From NCBI GenBank assembly GCA_934045075.1, contig OW203724.1:19273143-19337142 (forward strand): 64,000 bases of DNA, given 5' to 3'. Source of the DNA: Yponomeuta sedellus (taxonomy: Eukaryota > Arthropoda > Insecta > Lepidoptera > Yponomeutidae). Positions 33,930 to 43,774 of this stretch are shown piece by piece. The notes beneath the pieces are model-generated. The model did no database searches. It had not been told where the DNA came from and saw nothing but the letters and a program-made list of their open reading frames with translations. The stretch's first letter is position 1, and every line of letters begins with the position of its first letter. The position numbers and the translations under genes are program-made.

Positions 33930-34117
33930 AAAAACCTATTTAGATGCTAAAAATTTCACCCATGCCGGGATTCGAACCCGCAACCTCTGGCTATCCGTGC
34001 CAGCGCTCTACCAATGGGCGACTCACCGGCATCAGTGAAATTTTGAACCTCTTTACACTATTCTCTGTATTACGTACAGGCAGCGACATCTGGCTTAAGC
34101 AAATTGCATCACTTAAT
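33930..34117 (-). repeat. T1 SINE fragment, minus strand (copy 2)
   Basis: A duplicate of 31,411-31,598. The copies part company after CTTAATC, where this one continues into unique DNA and the other into the left arm. Confidence 0.85.
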
Positions 34118-34544
34118 CATCATTAATATTGTGAATTTTTTTTAATTATTTCTGGGTGGAATTCCATTCCGTGACGGACAAACTTTTTGGCAATTGCTCA
34201 AATAACAGTCATTCATTTGTTTTTTGCTCATTTCTATTTTCTTTGGTGTCGCTCATCTCGAACAATGGAGAACTTGAATTACAGCTTTCTTAAATGTGGC
34301 CAGACGATCACGGTAGATGTCTATTGTTAGCAACTGCAAACCAAGAGGAATTAGCTAGCTGCTGAACAACCCACGCTAGTCAATCGCTCTAGGCCACTAT
34401 TGCTTCAGTACAACGCACACTGCACACTGCGCAACCACACACTGCACAACAGACGGCTATCAAATTAGATGAGCTTCAATTGGAATGTCTAAGACAACCA
34501 CCGTATAGTCTGTTGGCTTTTAGAATCTACCTCGGGCTCTAGAG
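34118..34544. other. Noncoding stretch
   Basis: Contains a short CACACTGCACACTGCG repeat near 34,410. No gene is supported. Confidence 0.45.
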
Positions 34545-34750
34545 TAGGCTTCGGTTTTCGCCAAAAGCACACGAGTGTAATACTACTTCCTGCTCTGTAC
34601 AAAACTTTTCTTTACTATTTTAAAACTTTTCTTCAGTATAAAAGTTATGTGAAATTAAGTGTCATATTAGTTCCGATATTTCTATTACACGAATATATCC
34701 AATCCCATCCGATAGTAGCCGAGGTATATTCTAAAAGCTAACAGACTATA
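34545..34750 (+). repeat. Dispersed repeat, uninterrupted counterpart of the Gypsy-1 target
   Basis: GGCTTCGGTTTTCGCCAAAA, CACACGAGTGTAATACTACT, TCCTGCTCTGTA, CATATTAGTTCCG and GATAGTAGCCGAGGTATAT align in order with 19,425-19,456, then 25,587-25,650, then 26,047-26,130. It lacks both the Gypsy element and the (CAAT)n-tailed insertion. Confidence 0.8.
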
Positions 34751-34781
34751 CTATCTGGACCTTGACCAACAGATTACCAAG

Positions 34782-35248
34782 TTGTAGACTTTTAGTCCGG
34801 CTCTACTTACGGGTGTTGTTATATCGGAGGAGTCCGACCAGGTTTCGCTCTGATTCGCAGAGCTTAATCATGGTGAGCAGAGACGGAGCTCGCGTCGTCG
34901 GTTGCTCGTCTCACACTGCGGGCAAGTGCGCGGCGCGCCCGCGCCGAGATGGGTGGGGGCGGCTGCCGGCACCGGCTGAGGGGGATTCCCGCTGGCTAGC
35001 GCCGCGGCGCCTGCTGCTTTCCCGTCGTCAATGTTGCTGGGCATGACGGCACAGACACAGCTCACGACATCTTCGTTCTTGCAGTGTCGATCTCGATATT
35101 CACTTTCACTGCAGTGTGAGACGAGCAACCGACGACGCGAGCTCCGTCTCTGCTCACCATGATTAAGCTCTGCGAATCGGGCCGAAACCTGGTCGGACTC
35201 TTTCGATATAACAACACCCGTAAGTAGATCCGGACTAAAAGTCTACAA
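34782..35248. mobile_element. Foldback element with long inverted repeats and GC-rich cargo
   Basis: The inverted repeats, about 138 bp, start TTGTAGACTTTTAGTCCGG and end at TCTCACACTGC. Right and left arms differ at about six sites. The cargo of about 190 bp (34,921-35,110) is strongly GC-rich (GCGCGGCGCGCCCGCGCCG), unlike anything around it. AGATTACCAAGTT occurs at 34,771-34,783 and 35,278-35,290, possibly a target duplication of a slightly larger element. The minus strand keeps an 86-codon frame with a Cys-rich stretch, which may be captured host coding DNA. Confidence 0.7.
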
Positions 35249-37172
35249 TGTGTTGTGCTTACGAAAGTTTTAGTTCAAGATTACCAAGTTTTTGAAATTT
35301 GGATAACTTCTTTGCAAGGGAAAAAATTCGACTCCGATGGGGCAGTCCAAAATCGCCTTCAAAATTTTTATTGATTCCCATCCGAATGGTTTTTTTTAGT
35401 AAACAGATTAATGAACTATCTATAAATGGTAAAAGTGCATAGTTAGCAAAGGTTCATACTTTGATTAATTAAAAATATTATATTAAAAAACTACTTTATA
35501 TTCCCTCATACAAAACGCCAATTTCATAATGTAAAACCTAATAACTATGTATGATCATCGCGACTCACAAAGGAATATATAAACGTCTACACTTATTTTA
35601 GTGCGACTGTAACATGTCAATATTATAAGGCTGTTATGTTTAAAAAATATTTGTGTTATAATTTTAATGTAAGTTCTTTTTTACGCCACGTCTCTTTGAA
35701 ATACTTATCCTGCGCAGACGGAATCGCGGGCACCAGCTAGTTTCAAAATAATTTTCTCACAAAATGATATGTATGTTGCAGGTAATTATTCCGCCGCTAC
35801 ATACGTAGTTACAAAATCACTTCGTTAACAGCACGTGGTTGAGTACAAAGCGAGACACGAGTTGATTGTAGAAACGCCTGTCTGTTTACATGGCAACGTG
35901 TCAAACATTGTGTAAACGGAGTAGAATCACAGTGGAATGTGTGTCATCATTATGAAAATTGAAAGTTGACATAGTTGAAAAATGTAAGAGAAATGTAATA
36001 CCCGAGCATAAATCCGTATAAAAACAGTTTTAATTATGTCTACTGCTCGTGTTAACCTTAGAAAATACAATGTAAGAGAAATTTAAAGGGTCATATTTTA
36101 CCAAACAAACTACTATTTTTGAGGGAAGCCGTGAAAAACCCTTACGAACTGGGAGCAGGTGACTCGACATCCACTTAACCGGTTATTCCGGTAATTTACC
36201 TCATATTTAACAAAGGCTTTAAGAAATCAATTTAGAGGCTAAAAATTCCACCCATGCCGAGATTAGAACCTTTACGTACAGGCAGCGACATCTGGCTGAA
36301 GTAATTTGCATCACTTGCAGCCCCGAGTACCTACTTTGCAGTTAGGTTTTACATCGGAATGATATCGCTGCACCCACATGATTATATATATTTTTTTAAT
36401 GCACTAACCCGTGCTAAGATACAGATATTATAATAAGATATAATACAGAGAATATTGTAAATTCGAAATTTCACTGATGCCGGTGAGTTGCCTATTAGCT
36501 CAGTTGGAAAGAGCGGAATGGACTAGACAAATGGAATAGACAAGAAGTAGATAATTAGATTGTTCATTATGAGAAGTCGGGAGTTACTTAATCAGATTCC
36601 ACTATGCCATTACAATACTAAATTGCCATTGTCATTACTAAATTTAACAGTAGCTGTTAGATAATTCTACTCTTTCCCATCTCAAATCCATCGCTGTACT
36701 GCAAAACAATTAATCAGAGAAACAGATAAAGGAAACGATAGAAAAAATAAATACAAAACGTAGCGACCTTTCTCAAATGAAGTAATAAGCTGCGAATTTT
36801 CCGCTTGAACGGAGAGCAATCGTAAAAAAAAGAATCGCCAATCCGGAAGGAGGACGACACAGATACAGTGACGAAGGCTTTCTATCTTTCATTGCCTTCG
36901 ACCCGGTTCACACTAGCTACAAACGATAAAACAGTCATGTGGTAGATTACATTAGACTAGAACTCTTTACACACACCAGAAAATAGAACACATTAAAGGC
37001 TTACATATCTACGTTTTGCCGCATACAATTCATACGGTAAAGGGTCGTCTCGTTTCGTCTCGTTTCATTTCATAATTGGCGGTATTATCACTAAAATCGC
37101 TAATCGGTGTTGTTGACTTATTAATATAGGTACTTTATTTCACTCGAAACATTAAACAGGACATTACATAAG
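35118..37172 (-). repeat. Right arm of 2,055-bp inverted duplication
   Basis: Reverse complement of 31,599-33,653. Its inner 130 bp is the right inverted repeat of the foldback element and the rest is single-copy-like DNA. It contains a Helitron-like 3' end GGGCACCAGCTAGT at about 35,730-35,742 in plus orientation and rearranged T1 SINE pieces (36,233-36,510), including a tRNA-like start broken after CTCAGTTGG. No coding region is supported. Confidence 0.93.
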
Positions 37173-37540
37173 AAATAACATGCACAAAGGCGAACTTATC
37201 TATGGAGGCGAACTTATCTTAATCTCGTTTTAGTTAATAAAACGATTAATCGCTCTTAATGAGTGCGCTGTCAAGTTTTCAAGTTTTTTTATTTCGAAAA
37301 GCATCTTGTAATAAATTTTCAACATTGATCTTAAAAGTACAAGGGCTTTATCAATACAACAATAAGAGTTGTTACTGTTTCTGGCAGTGTCAGAATAATA
37401 CTCGGAATAATATCAAGCGTACCAATAATTCCGCCTGGAACATCAATACGCCGAAACAGCGGCCTTTTTATTACCATAATACGCATTGCCATCAGCCTTT
37501 TTAATACTTGTTTTATGTAGATTTTAAACGTCCGAATGCA
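37173..37540. other. AT-rich noncoding stretch
   Basis: Two opposed short frames (37,259-37,504 and 37,331-37,546) lack signatures. Nothing nameable. Confidence 0.4.
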
Positions 37541-37745
37541 GGGCACAGGCCTTCTCTCAGAGAGAAAGAGAGAGTACGGGCTTAATTAACACGCGTGCCC
37601 ACCACAGATTGGCAATTTCAAGCGCAGATATATTTGAACACTTCAGATAGTCAGGTTCCCTCACGATGTTTTCCTTCACCGTTAGCCAGTGGTGTCATTG
37701 CTACTACGAGTATAAATGTGCTATTGCTACTATGTAACACTTTAA
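37541..37745 (-). repeat. T3b SINE, minus strand, headless
   Basis: The inverse of the body and tail at 11,200-11,390: GGCACAGGCCTTCTCTCAGAG, GATTGGCAATTTCAAGCGC, CCCTCACGATGTTTTCCTTC, ACCGTTAGCCAGTGG. Confidence 0.6.
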
Positions 37746-37879
37746 TCAGTATTATAATCCTGAGTGTTTGCATGTGTAGTAAGTTAACGTTTTAATGTTA
37801 ACAGTTGTATTTAATTAGTAGGCTAGCATGTTGTCGTTTAGAATTGTATTGAATGTGGTGTTACCGATCATTATCATCA

Positions 37880-38230
37880 ACCCATTAAGTCCCCACCGAA
37901 GAGCACAGGGCTCTTCTCTGAGGAAGGTATAGGCCATACTCCGCCAAGGGAGCCAAGTCCGGATTGGTGAAGGCTTGCAAGACTAGTGGCTGGTCTTACT
38001 GTCAGAAATTTTCAAGCCCGCCGTAAGGCCTCTGACTTGGCTTAACCACTGCCATCTATCGACGGCAAGCGGCACCAACAGCTTAACGTGCCTTGCGAAG
38101 CGCGGAACGGCTCAGAAATATGCCACCAGTGATAGTCATAGACGGTCACCCATCCATGCACTGAACGCGCCCTATGTTGCTTAACCTTCGTGATCGTTTA
38201 ATATTACTCAGGCAGCCGGGGCTACGAGCG
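37880..38230 (-). mobile_element. 5S rRNA-derived SINE, minus strand, near full
   Basis: The 5S-like head at the right (38,135-38,225): the inverse reads ACGAAGGTTAAGCAACATAG, GGGCGCGTTCAGTGCATGG, ATGGGTGACC, an excellent match to the 5S internal promoter region. The tail at the left carries CCCCACCGAAGAGCACAGGG. The same body blocks occur as in the other copies. Confidence 0.8.
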
Positions 38231-38384
38231 ATTCTCTTACTCATACTTACTCATTATGAGTAGTCTCGGTACAATTTCCCGAAGATGCGTTGTGGCCGCC
38301 ACAATTCCTTGTCGCTGTAGCGTTTCAACCTGTATCCCATTTACCACCACGTAAGGGCATTTTGATCTCGATTATCAATAATAT

Positions 38385-38566
38385 AAAAATGAATCGCTGA
38401 ATGTTTTGGTAAGCGCAAATCTCGAGAGCAGCTGAACCGATTTCGCAAATTATTTTGTCAGAATATTCCTTGGAGTACAAGGATGGTTCTTACGGAGAGA
38501 GAAATTAAAAAAAAAATAAGAATCGACTGTTAGGCGGTACTGAGTTCGCTGGGCCAGCTAGTTTTT
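38385..38566 (+). mobile_element. Helitron-like non-autonomous fragment
   Basis: AATGAATCGCTGAATG, AAATCTCGAGAGCAGCTGAACC and GTTCGCTGGGCCAGCTAGT are blocks known from abundant insect Helitron-type repeats, whose 3' terminus is CTAG followed by T with no target duplication. The assignment rests on motif recall, so it is tentative. Confidence 0.4.
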
Positions 38567-38864
38567 CATAAAAATATTTGTGATCAACGACTCTTTGGCC
38601 GACATTGCTGTAGTGTCGCTGTCAACCGTGTGAACAGATCTTTAGTACGAACGGTTTAAGGGTCACTTTTCTTTGATGAACGCTTCATTCAATGAACACC
38701 TTGACATAGTACAAAAGATTGTTTCGAAATGAGCTTTCTAGTTATGGAACTCAAATCAAGGGCTTATTTGCCGTGTCGCTGGTCGACACGAGCTTTACAT
38801 AAATAAGACATATTGTCCTTTTTATTCTTCGTAGGTACCTTTTGAACCTCGTAGCAAACGATAC

Positions 38865-39000
38865 ATTTTAGGGTTCTGTAGTCAGAAAAGAACCCTTATA
38901 ATTTCGCCTTGTTTGTTCGTCTGCCTGTCCGCGCCTTATCTAATAAATAATTAGTAATAGAGAGTTCATATTTTGCATACTATACATATTAACCACGCCG
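38865..39000 (+). repeat. Dispersed GGGTTCTGTAGTC repeat
   Basis: TTTTAGGGTTCTGTAGTCAG, GAACCCTTATAATTTCGCC and GTCTGCCTGTCCG; an inverse, diverged copy lies at 3,795-3,895. AGGGTTC and GAACCCT form a short hairpin. Confidence 0.5.
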
Positions 39001-39059
39001 ACAAAACAGTACAGTAAAATCTTAAAAAGGTCACCAATAGTACTATGAACATTTGTATT

Positions 39060-39125
39060 TGTGTTGTATTTTTGCTGTGGTTTTTCCAGTGTACAATAAA
39101 GAGTATTCTTATCTTATCTTAATTT
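39060..39125 (+). repeat. LINE 3' end with (TTATC)n tail
   Basis: GTGTACAATAAAGAGTATTC followed by TTATCTTATCTTA: polyadenylation-type AATAAA plus microsatellite tail. Inverse copies lie at 4,341 and 17,222. Confidence 0.55.
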
Positions 39126-39611
39126 TATTTATGGTATCTCCTCTACACCGAAGGGTATGCAATTTTCTTTTTATTATAATATTGTGGGTGTAACAAAATC
39201 AGTATTAGATTCAGAGGTCTCAAATCCTTGAATACGTCATGAAATTATTGTTAGAGTAGGGCGTCCCTTTTACTTCCGGCCAAATGGTTGTTCGTACAAA
39301 AAGTAACCCAATTGAGGTCAGTAGCACATGTAAAATAAACACAAAAAGAATTGTTTTTGTCATGGCTTACTATTAGGAGTAGGTGACTTGTAATAGGTAA
39401 ACTTCGTACAAATTCTATTGGAAATCCCCCACCACTCAGTCAATCTTTTTAATATTATCTTTTGAGTGGTAAAGAATTATTAATGAAATTACTTTCATCC
39501 AGTTTTAAGTTCTGAACAACAGGTAAAAATCCCCTCCTACGGATCCCTGCACTGCTCGCGGCCCGACACGCACTTAGACGGTTTTCACATTTTCATTGCT
39601 ACGTCCCGTAA
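39126..39611. other. Noncoding stretch
   Basis: Nothing nameable. Confidence 0.4.
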
Positions 39612-39720
39612 CTTGACTTGCGTCAGCCCGGGTTAGCTCATTTTGTTAACCAGGTAAATCTTATCGATTAAACCGGTTAACAATAGTAATTGAGCTAACC
39701 CGGGCTGTCGCAAGTGGGCC
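39612..39720. mobile_element. Small inverted-repeat element
   Basis: AGCCCGGGTTAGCTCA (39,625-39,640) and its exact inverse (39,691-39,706). The pairing extends outward (ACTTGCG with CGCAAGT) and inward (TTGTTAACC). Confidence 0.7.
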
Positions 39721-39932
39721 TAAGAACGCTGAAAGTGACACGTTAATTGCACGCTATATTTTTTTTATTTTTTTAACTCAAAATATTTAATTGATTTAGC
39801 AAAAATTTATGGATAACTAGTTTGTGTTTTGTCTACAATACAAATATTAAATTTGAGCGTTAATATTATAACACTGTATAGTTTTCTTTTTTAACTATAA
39901 CGCCAGAATTTCAATTATGAGTCTTGTAACTG

Positions 39933-39985
39933 AAGAAATTGTAAATAATCCATGATCGTTTCAGGGATTATTTACAATTTCTTTC
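39933..39985. other. Hairpin, 19-bp arms
   Basis: AAGAAATTGTAAATAATCC and its exact inverse, separated by about 15 bp. Confidence 0.75.
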
Positions 39986-40099
39986 TTAAACAGGTTATTC
40001 AATTATTATTTTTTCAATTTTTTTTAGTGTTACTTTTAATAATAGGGTACGCAATAGTCTGATTAGAGAACGTTGTGGACTGAAAACATGCATATCCTG

Positions 40100-40411
40100 T
40101 TGTGGATGTAGTGACTAGAATTGAGAAAGGAATGTTGCGTTGGTTTGGACATGTGAGGATGAAGGAAGAAAGATCGACGAAACAAATGTATATTGCGAAT
40201 GTGAGTGGAAGGGCTGATAAGGGACGTCCCAGGCGGACATACATCAAGCAAATAGGGGATGTATTAGCAAAGGGGAAAATAAAAAGTACTCGGAACCAGA
40301 GTGCGTGCATCCAACGACTTATGAACGTTGATGAAGCGAAGGTGATCTGTCAGGATCGTAGCAAGTGGCAGTCCCAGGTCTCTGCCTACGCATCTGGGAT
40401 ACAGGCGTGAG
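40100..40411 (+). pseudogene. LINE ORF2 C-terminal fragment
   Basis: The frame 40,102-40,410 encodes MLRWFGHVRMKEERSTKQ, then GRADKGRPRRTYIKQIGD, then MNVDEAKVICQDRSKWQS, and stops at 40,408-40,410. The W-F-G-H-V-x-R and G-R-P-x-x-x block order is diagnostic of RTE-like LINE C termini in insects. The stop is followed at once by GGTT and an (ATGT)n tail, the usual 3' end of such elements. About 100 codons survive, so the copy is 5' truncated. A more decayed copy lies at 18,895. Confidence 0.75.
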
Positions 40412-40413
40412 GT

Positions 40414-40607
40414 TATGTATGTATGTATGTATGTATGTATGTATGTATGTATGTATGTATGTATGTATGTATGTATGTATGTATGTATGTATGTATGTAT
40501 GTATGTATGTATGTATGTATGTATGTATGTATGTATGTATGTATGTATGTATGTATGTATGTATGTATGTATGTATGTATGTGTGTATGTATGTATGTAT
40601 GTATGTA
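40414..40607. repeat. (ATGT)n tail of the LINE, about 190 bp
   Basis: Near-perfect ATGT units with one GTGT variant near 40,583. Four overlapping frames on both strands (Cys-Met-Tyr-Val; Ile-His-Thr-Tyr) are artefacts. Confidence 0.95.
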
Positions 40608-41484
40608 AGTTTTTTCTAGGAAAGACAACACAACATTGCAGAAGGCAAACATACCCCTTAGTACCAGCCCGACCGAAGCACACGCAGATTCACTGTAGCC
40701 GATAAGCTCTATTGAGAGGCAGATCACTAAAGTCGTCGTATTGCAAAGGCGGTGCGTCGTATTGTATCGTATATCGTATCGTACCATATTATCGTTACAA
40801 GCTGCATGTAAATCACACAATAGACGGGTAGTCTCTTTATTTGACCCGCATTGAGCGGTCGAGATGTAGGTTTAGTGCAGCAACAAGAGTCAAACTATAT
40901 TTAATGGGTAAGCACGTAACATCTTATACCCCGTCTTCGTTTACCATCAGGCGTGACTAGGATAAAGTGTCAACCTGTCTTAATAAAGAAATAATCTTAA
41001 TTTTGTAAGTATATTAGATAAATACCTAGCTTGAGTTAATTAAATAAAGAAATGTTTTCCAGAATATTGCTTTATATATATTTTTTCAGTTTGCATGTAT
41101 TATTTTGGCTATATTTATTTTTGTGATTTTCGTTTTTTCGTATCTGCTAACGATATGTAAAAGGGAATATCGTAGTTATTAAAATTTTTGAAATAGTGTA
41201 TTTTATATTGCCTTAGAAACCAATCACATCGTCAACTTTAAAAATATATTATAAGGCCAAAAATTATAATATATTATTAAAGTTAATCATATAGCATAAT
41301 ATAAAATTGCAACAATCAATACTTCTATTCGAAAACTACCACTACCAAACTACTCGAAAAATCTCTGAGACTCGATTATTGAACTACATTGACCTGTAAA
41401 ACTACAGTTTTAATTTAGTAAAAAAGTAAAATAAAAAAAAACACAAAATTTTTTTTTTTTAGGTAGTTAAAGATATACTTAAAC
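40608..41484. other. AT-rich noncoding stretch
   Basis: Short repeated GTATCGTATATCG words near 40,750-40,790. No gene is supported. Confidence 0.45.
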
Positions 41485-41702
41485 TATTGTGCGTTCACGT
41501 TAACTTGACGCGTGAGAGAATTCGTAACACTGAGATGTTTACTGTTACCATGTTAAATAAGAAATCATTCCCATTACTTGGGGAAAATAAAAGGATTGAG
41601 GGCTTGTTTAACCATCTTCCGATTAGGTCCAAAAGCTAATTCACATGTTATGTCCTTGTTACCAATTCTCTCAAGCGTCAAGTTAATGTGAACGCACTAT
41701 AC
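41485..41702. mobile_element. MITE with about 40-bp inverted repeats
   Basis: Left TTGTGCGTTCACGTTAACTT and right inverse AGTGCGTTCACATTAACTT. Pairing continues through GACGC and GAGAGAATT to GTAAC, with a few mismatches. The interior is about 130 bp, with a possible TA target duplication. Confidence 0.75.
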
Positions 41703-41883
41703 TCAAAACAAATGTGTTTTTTTTTTTTCAGCCATGACTTAAAAGAAGGTTTACGTACCTACTTTGGAGAGTTAATACATAAAATTAAACTCTTTTTCGA
41801 GTCCTTTTTATTTCGAGTACATCTTGTGCACCTAAAAAGTTAATGCAATTTTAGAAATGTAATTGTCATGTATTACATTTTTC

Positions 41884-42140
41884 TGGCCTCGGTGGCGCAG
41901 CGGTTTGGCACGCTGACTGTAAAACCGAAGGTTTCGGGTTCGAACCCCGACCGGGTCAAACTAGGAAACGCTTTTCTAGTTTGTCTTGGGTCTTCGATGT
42001 TATCTATGTATTTATTGTATTAAATCTATCGTCGAGTTAGCACCTATAACACAAGTCATTTAGTTGTACTAAGTATAGGGCTAACGAGATCTGTGTAATA
42101 TGTCCATGAATATTTATAATTTATTTATTATTATTAGTTT
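41884..42140 (+). mobile_element. tRNA-Tyr-like SINE (T2), full copy
   Basis: GGCCTCGGTGGCGCAGCGG head, loop CTGTAAA, B-box GGGTTCGAACCCC; the body ends GTCCATGAATATTTATAA and then a short TTATTTATTATTATTA tail. It matches 12,815-13,042 throughout and gives the ancestral state of the tail that has expanded there. Confidence 0.82.
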
Positions 42141-43046
42141 TGCAGGTCAGTGTATTATGTAAGTACCTACTTACAATTTTTTACGGAACACTGTATTTGG
42201 CTGCTTTTTATTTGTATCATTACATTACATTACTCCAAAGCAAGGCTAATATTAAATATTTGTTTTATTGCCGATCGCTCTTATTTTGACTTTGACGACG
42301 AATAGTGTGTTTGGTCGCTTCGCCATTTTCATAAAAGTTTCTTATAAAAATAAAATCATGTCGTAGGTATCTTAATATCTGAGGCGCTGCCTCCTTGTAT
42401 AAACATTTATTGTAGGCATTATTGAGGCTTAAATATACACTAGTCTGTTTATTTGTACTCCAGTATAGCCCGCATATCTACACTGAGAGTAAAAATATTT
42501 CTTATTCACCTTGCTGAACCTTGAAACGAAATAAATGCTGCTTCCCTCCATAGAGAGGGAAAAACTCATTCAAATTACTTCCCACCTAAGTGCCGGACTG
42601 AACTTTAAAATGATAACTACTGTCAGCTGTGAAGAGTTATTATTTAGAAAAACCTATTTAAAAAAATGCTGCGGCCATGTGAGTTTTCTAAACAGCCAGT
42701 GTGAACTTAGCGCAAACTTCTTTAAGTGGAATAAGCCGCAACAGTTACGAGGTGAGTACCTACCATATTTAAAATTTGAAAAGTCGACATAAATTGGCGG
42801 GATGCTAAACTGTTATATGTACGAGTATCTGTGACGGAATTAAAAAAAATAGGTAGGTGATAATCTTTTATGCTAAGATTGTAATATTAAAAATGAGTTT
42901 TTATTTTCCTCATATTCGAAATGAAAAGTAGAGTGTTTTACACGGGCAAAAGAATCAATTCCTACTCGGACTATAGCCTAAATACCTCGGGAATTGATTC
43001 GTTCGACCCTCGGTCAACAATCTATTAGACTTTTGTCTGTCCAAGT
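42141..43046. other. Noncoding stretch with one weak exon-like block
   Basis: An 85-codon frame (42,535-42,792) spans a consensus splice donor GAG|GTGAGTACC at about 42,752 and an acceptor-like CCATAG near 42,553, but no family is recognisable. CAAGT (43,042-43,046) is the BEL target duplication. Confidence 0.35.
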
Positions 43047-43678
43047 TGTCGCGAATCGTCGCGAATGCACGTCATGATACCGGATAATCTGTGAGTAGTT
43101 TTGTTTTTGATAGTTTTTGACGTTGGGTAGGGAGAGAAGGTTGGAAAAAAGATGGCGGAAGAAGAGGGAGTGACGAGTGAAGGCGCGTGGAGAAAAGAGT
43201 GGTGAATTAGAACAATTCGGGTGAGATCGTTTTATGTTATATTGAGATAAGGAAATGTAGAGGTCCAGAGAGAGAAGAGAATCTTTAGTTAAAGAGTTAT
43301 GAGGGTAAAACTCGAACGGGCAAAGTATCGTCTCGTTCTGTGTTTGAGTTGTGGAGGTCGAGGCAGGCTATGAGGGGTGGTTTGGAGGCCTGTGGGGGGC
43401 CAAGAGCGGCACCCCCTTTGTTTATCGTGACTAATAGAAAAGAGAGGAATAAAGAGATATCGCGTTGGATGATGCGATTCATAAAGAGGATTATTGGCAT
43501 TAGAAATGCCTCCACGACGCTTACAATAACCAGGCGTCTCGACTATTACAATTAATCATCTCCTTTATGTGTATTTTCAACTATATCCCGTGTAACCCAA
43601 ATCCTTTGTCGCCTATGTTTGTCCCTTCACACCTAGGCACAGTTCGGTTAGAGTTATTTAGCATTTATCGTGGTGACA
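43047..43678 (+). repeat. BEL 5' LTR (632 bp)
   Basis: Begins TGTCGCGAATCGTCGCGAAT, a direct repeat of TCGCGAATCG, and ends CGTGGTGACA. The 71-72-codon frames inside are shadows that recur in the 3' LTR. Confidence 0.95.
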
Positions 43679-43681
43679 AAA

Positions 43682-43699
43682 TGGTGGAGGAGCTGGGAT
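43682..43699 (+). other. BEL primer binding site
   Basis: TGGTGGAGGAGCTGGGAT begins three bases after the LTR with the TGG expected opposite the CCA of a tRNA. I cannot name the tRNA. Confidence 0.5.
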
Positions 43700-43774
43700 A
43701 CAGATACAACTGTTATAATTATAAATCATTCGGTGTATAGAGAGTGCAAGTAACATAAGATATTATGGTAGACG

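Noticed and set aside
40264..40820. Overlapping frames on both strands with Cys-Met-Tyr-Val or Ile-His-Thr-Tyr repeats
   Set aside because: All arise from the (ATGT)n tail of a LINE.
43297..43555. 71-72-codon frames on both strands, repeated at 51,789-52,047
   Set aside because: They lie inside the BEL LTRs and carry no protein signature; duplicated only because LTRs are duplicated.
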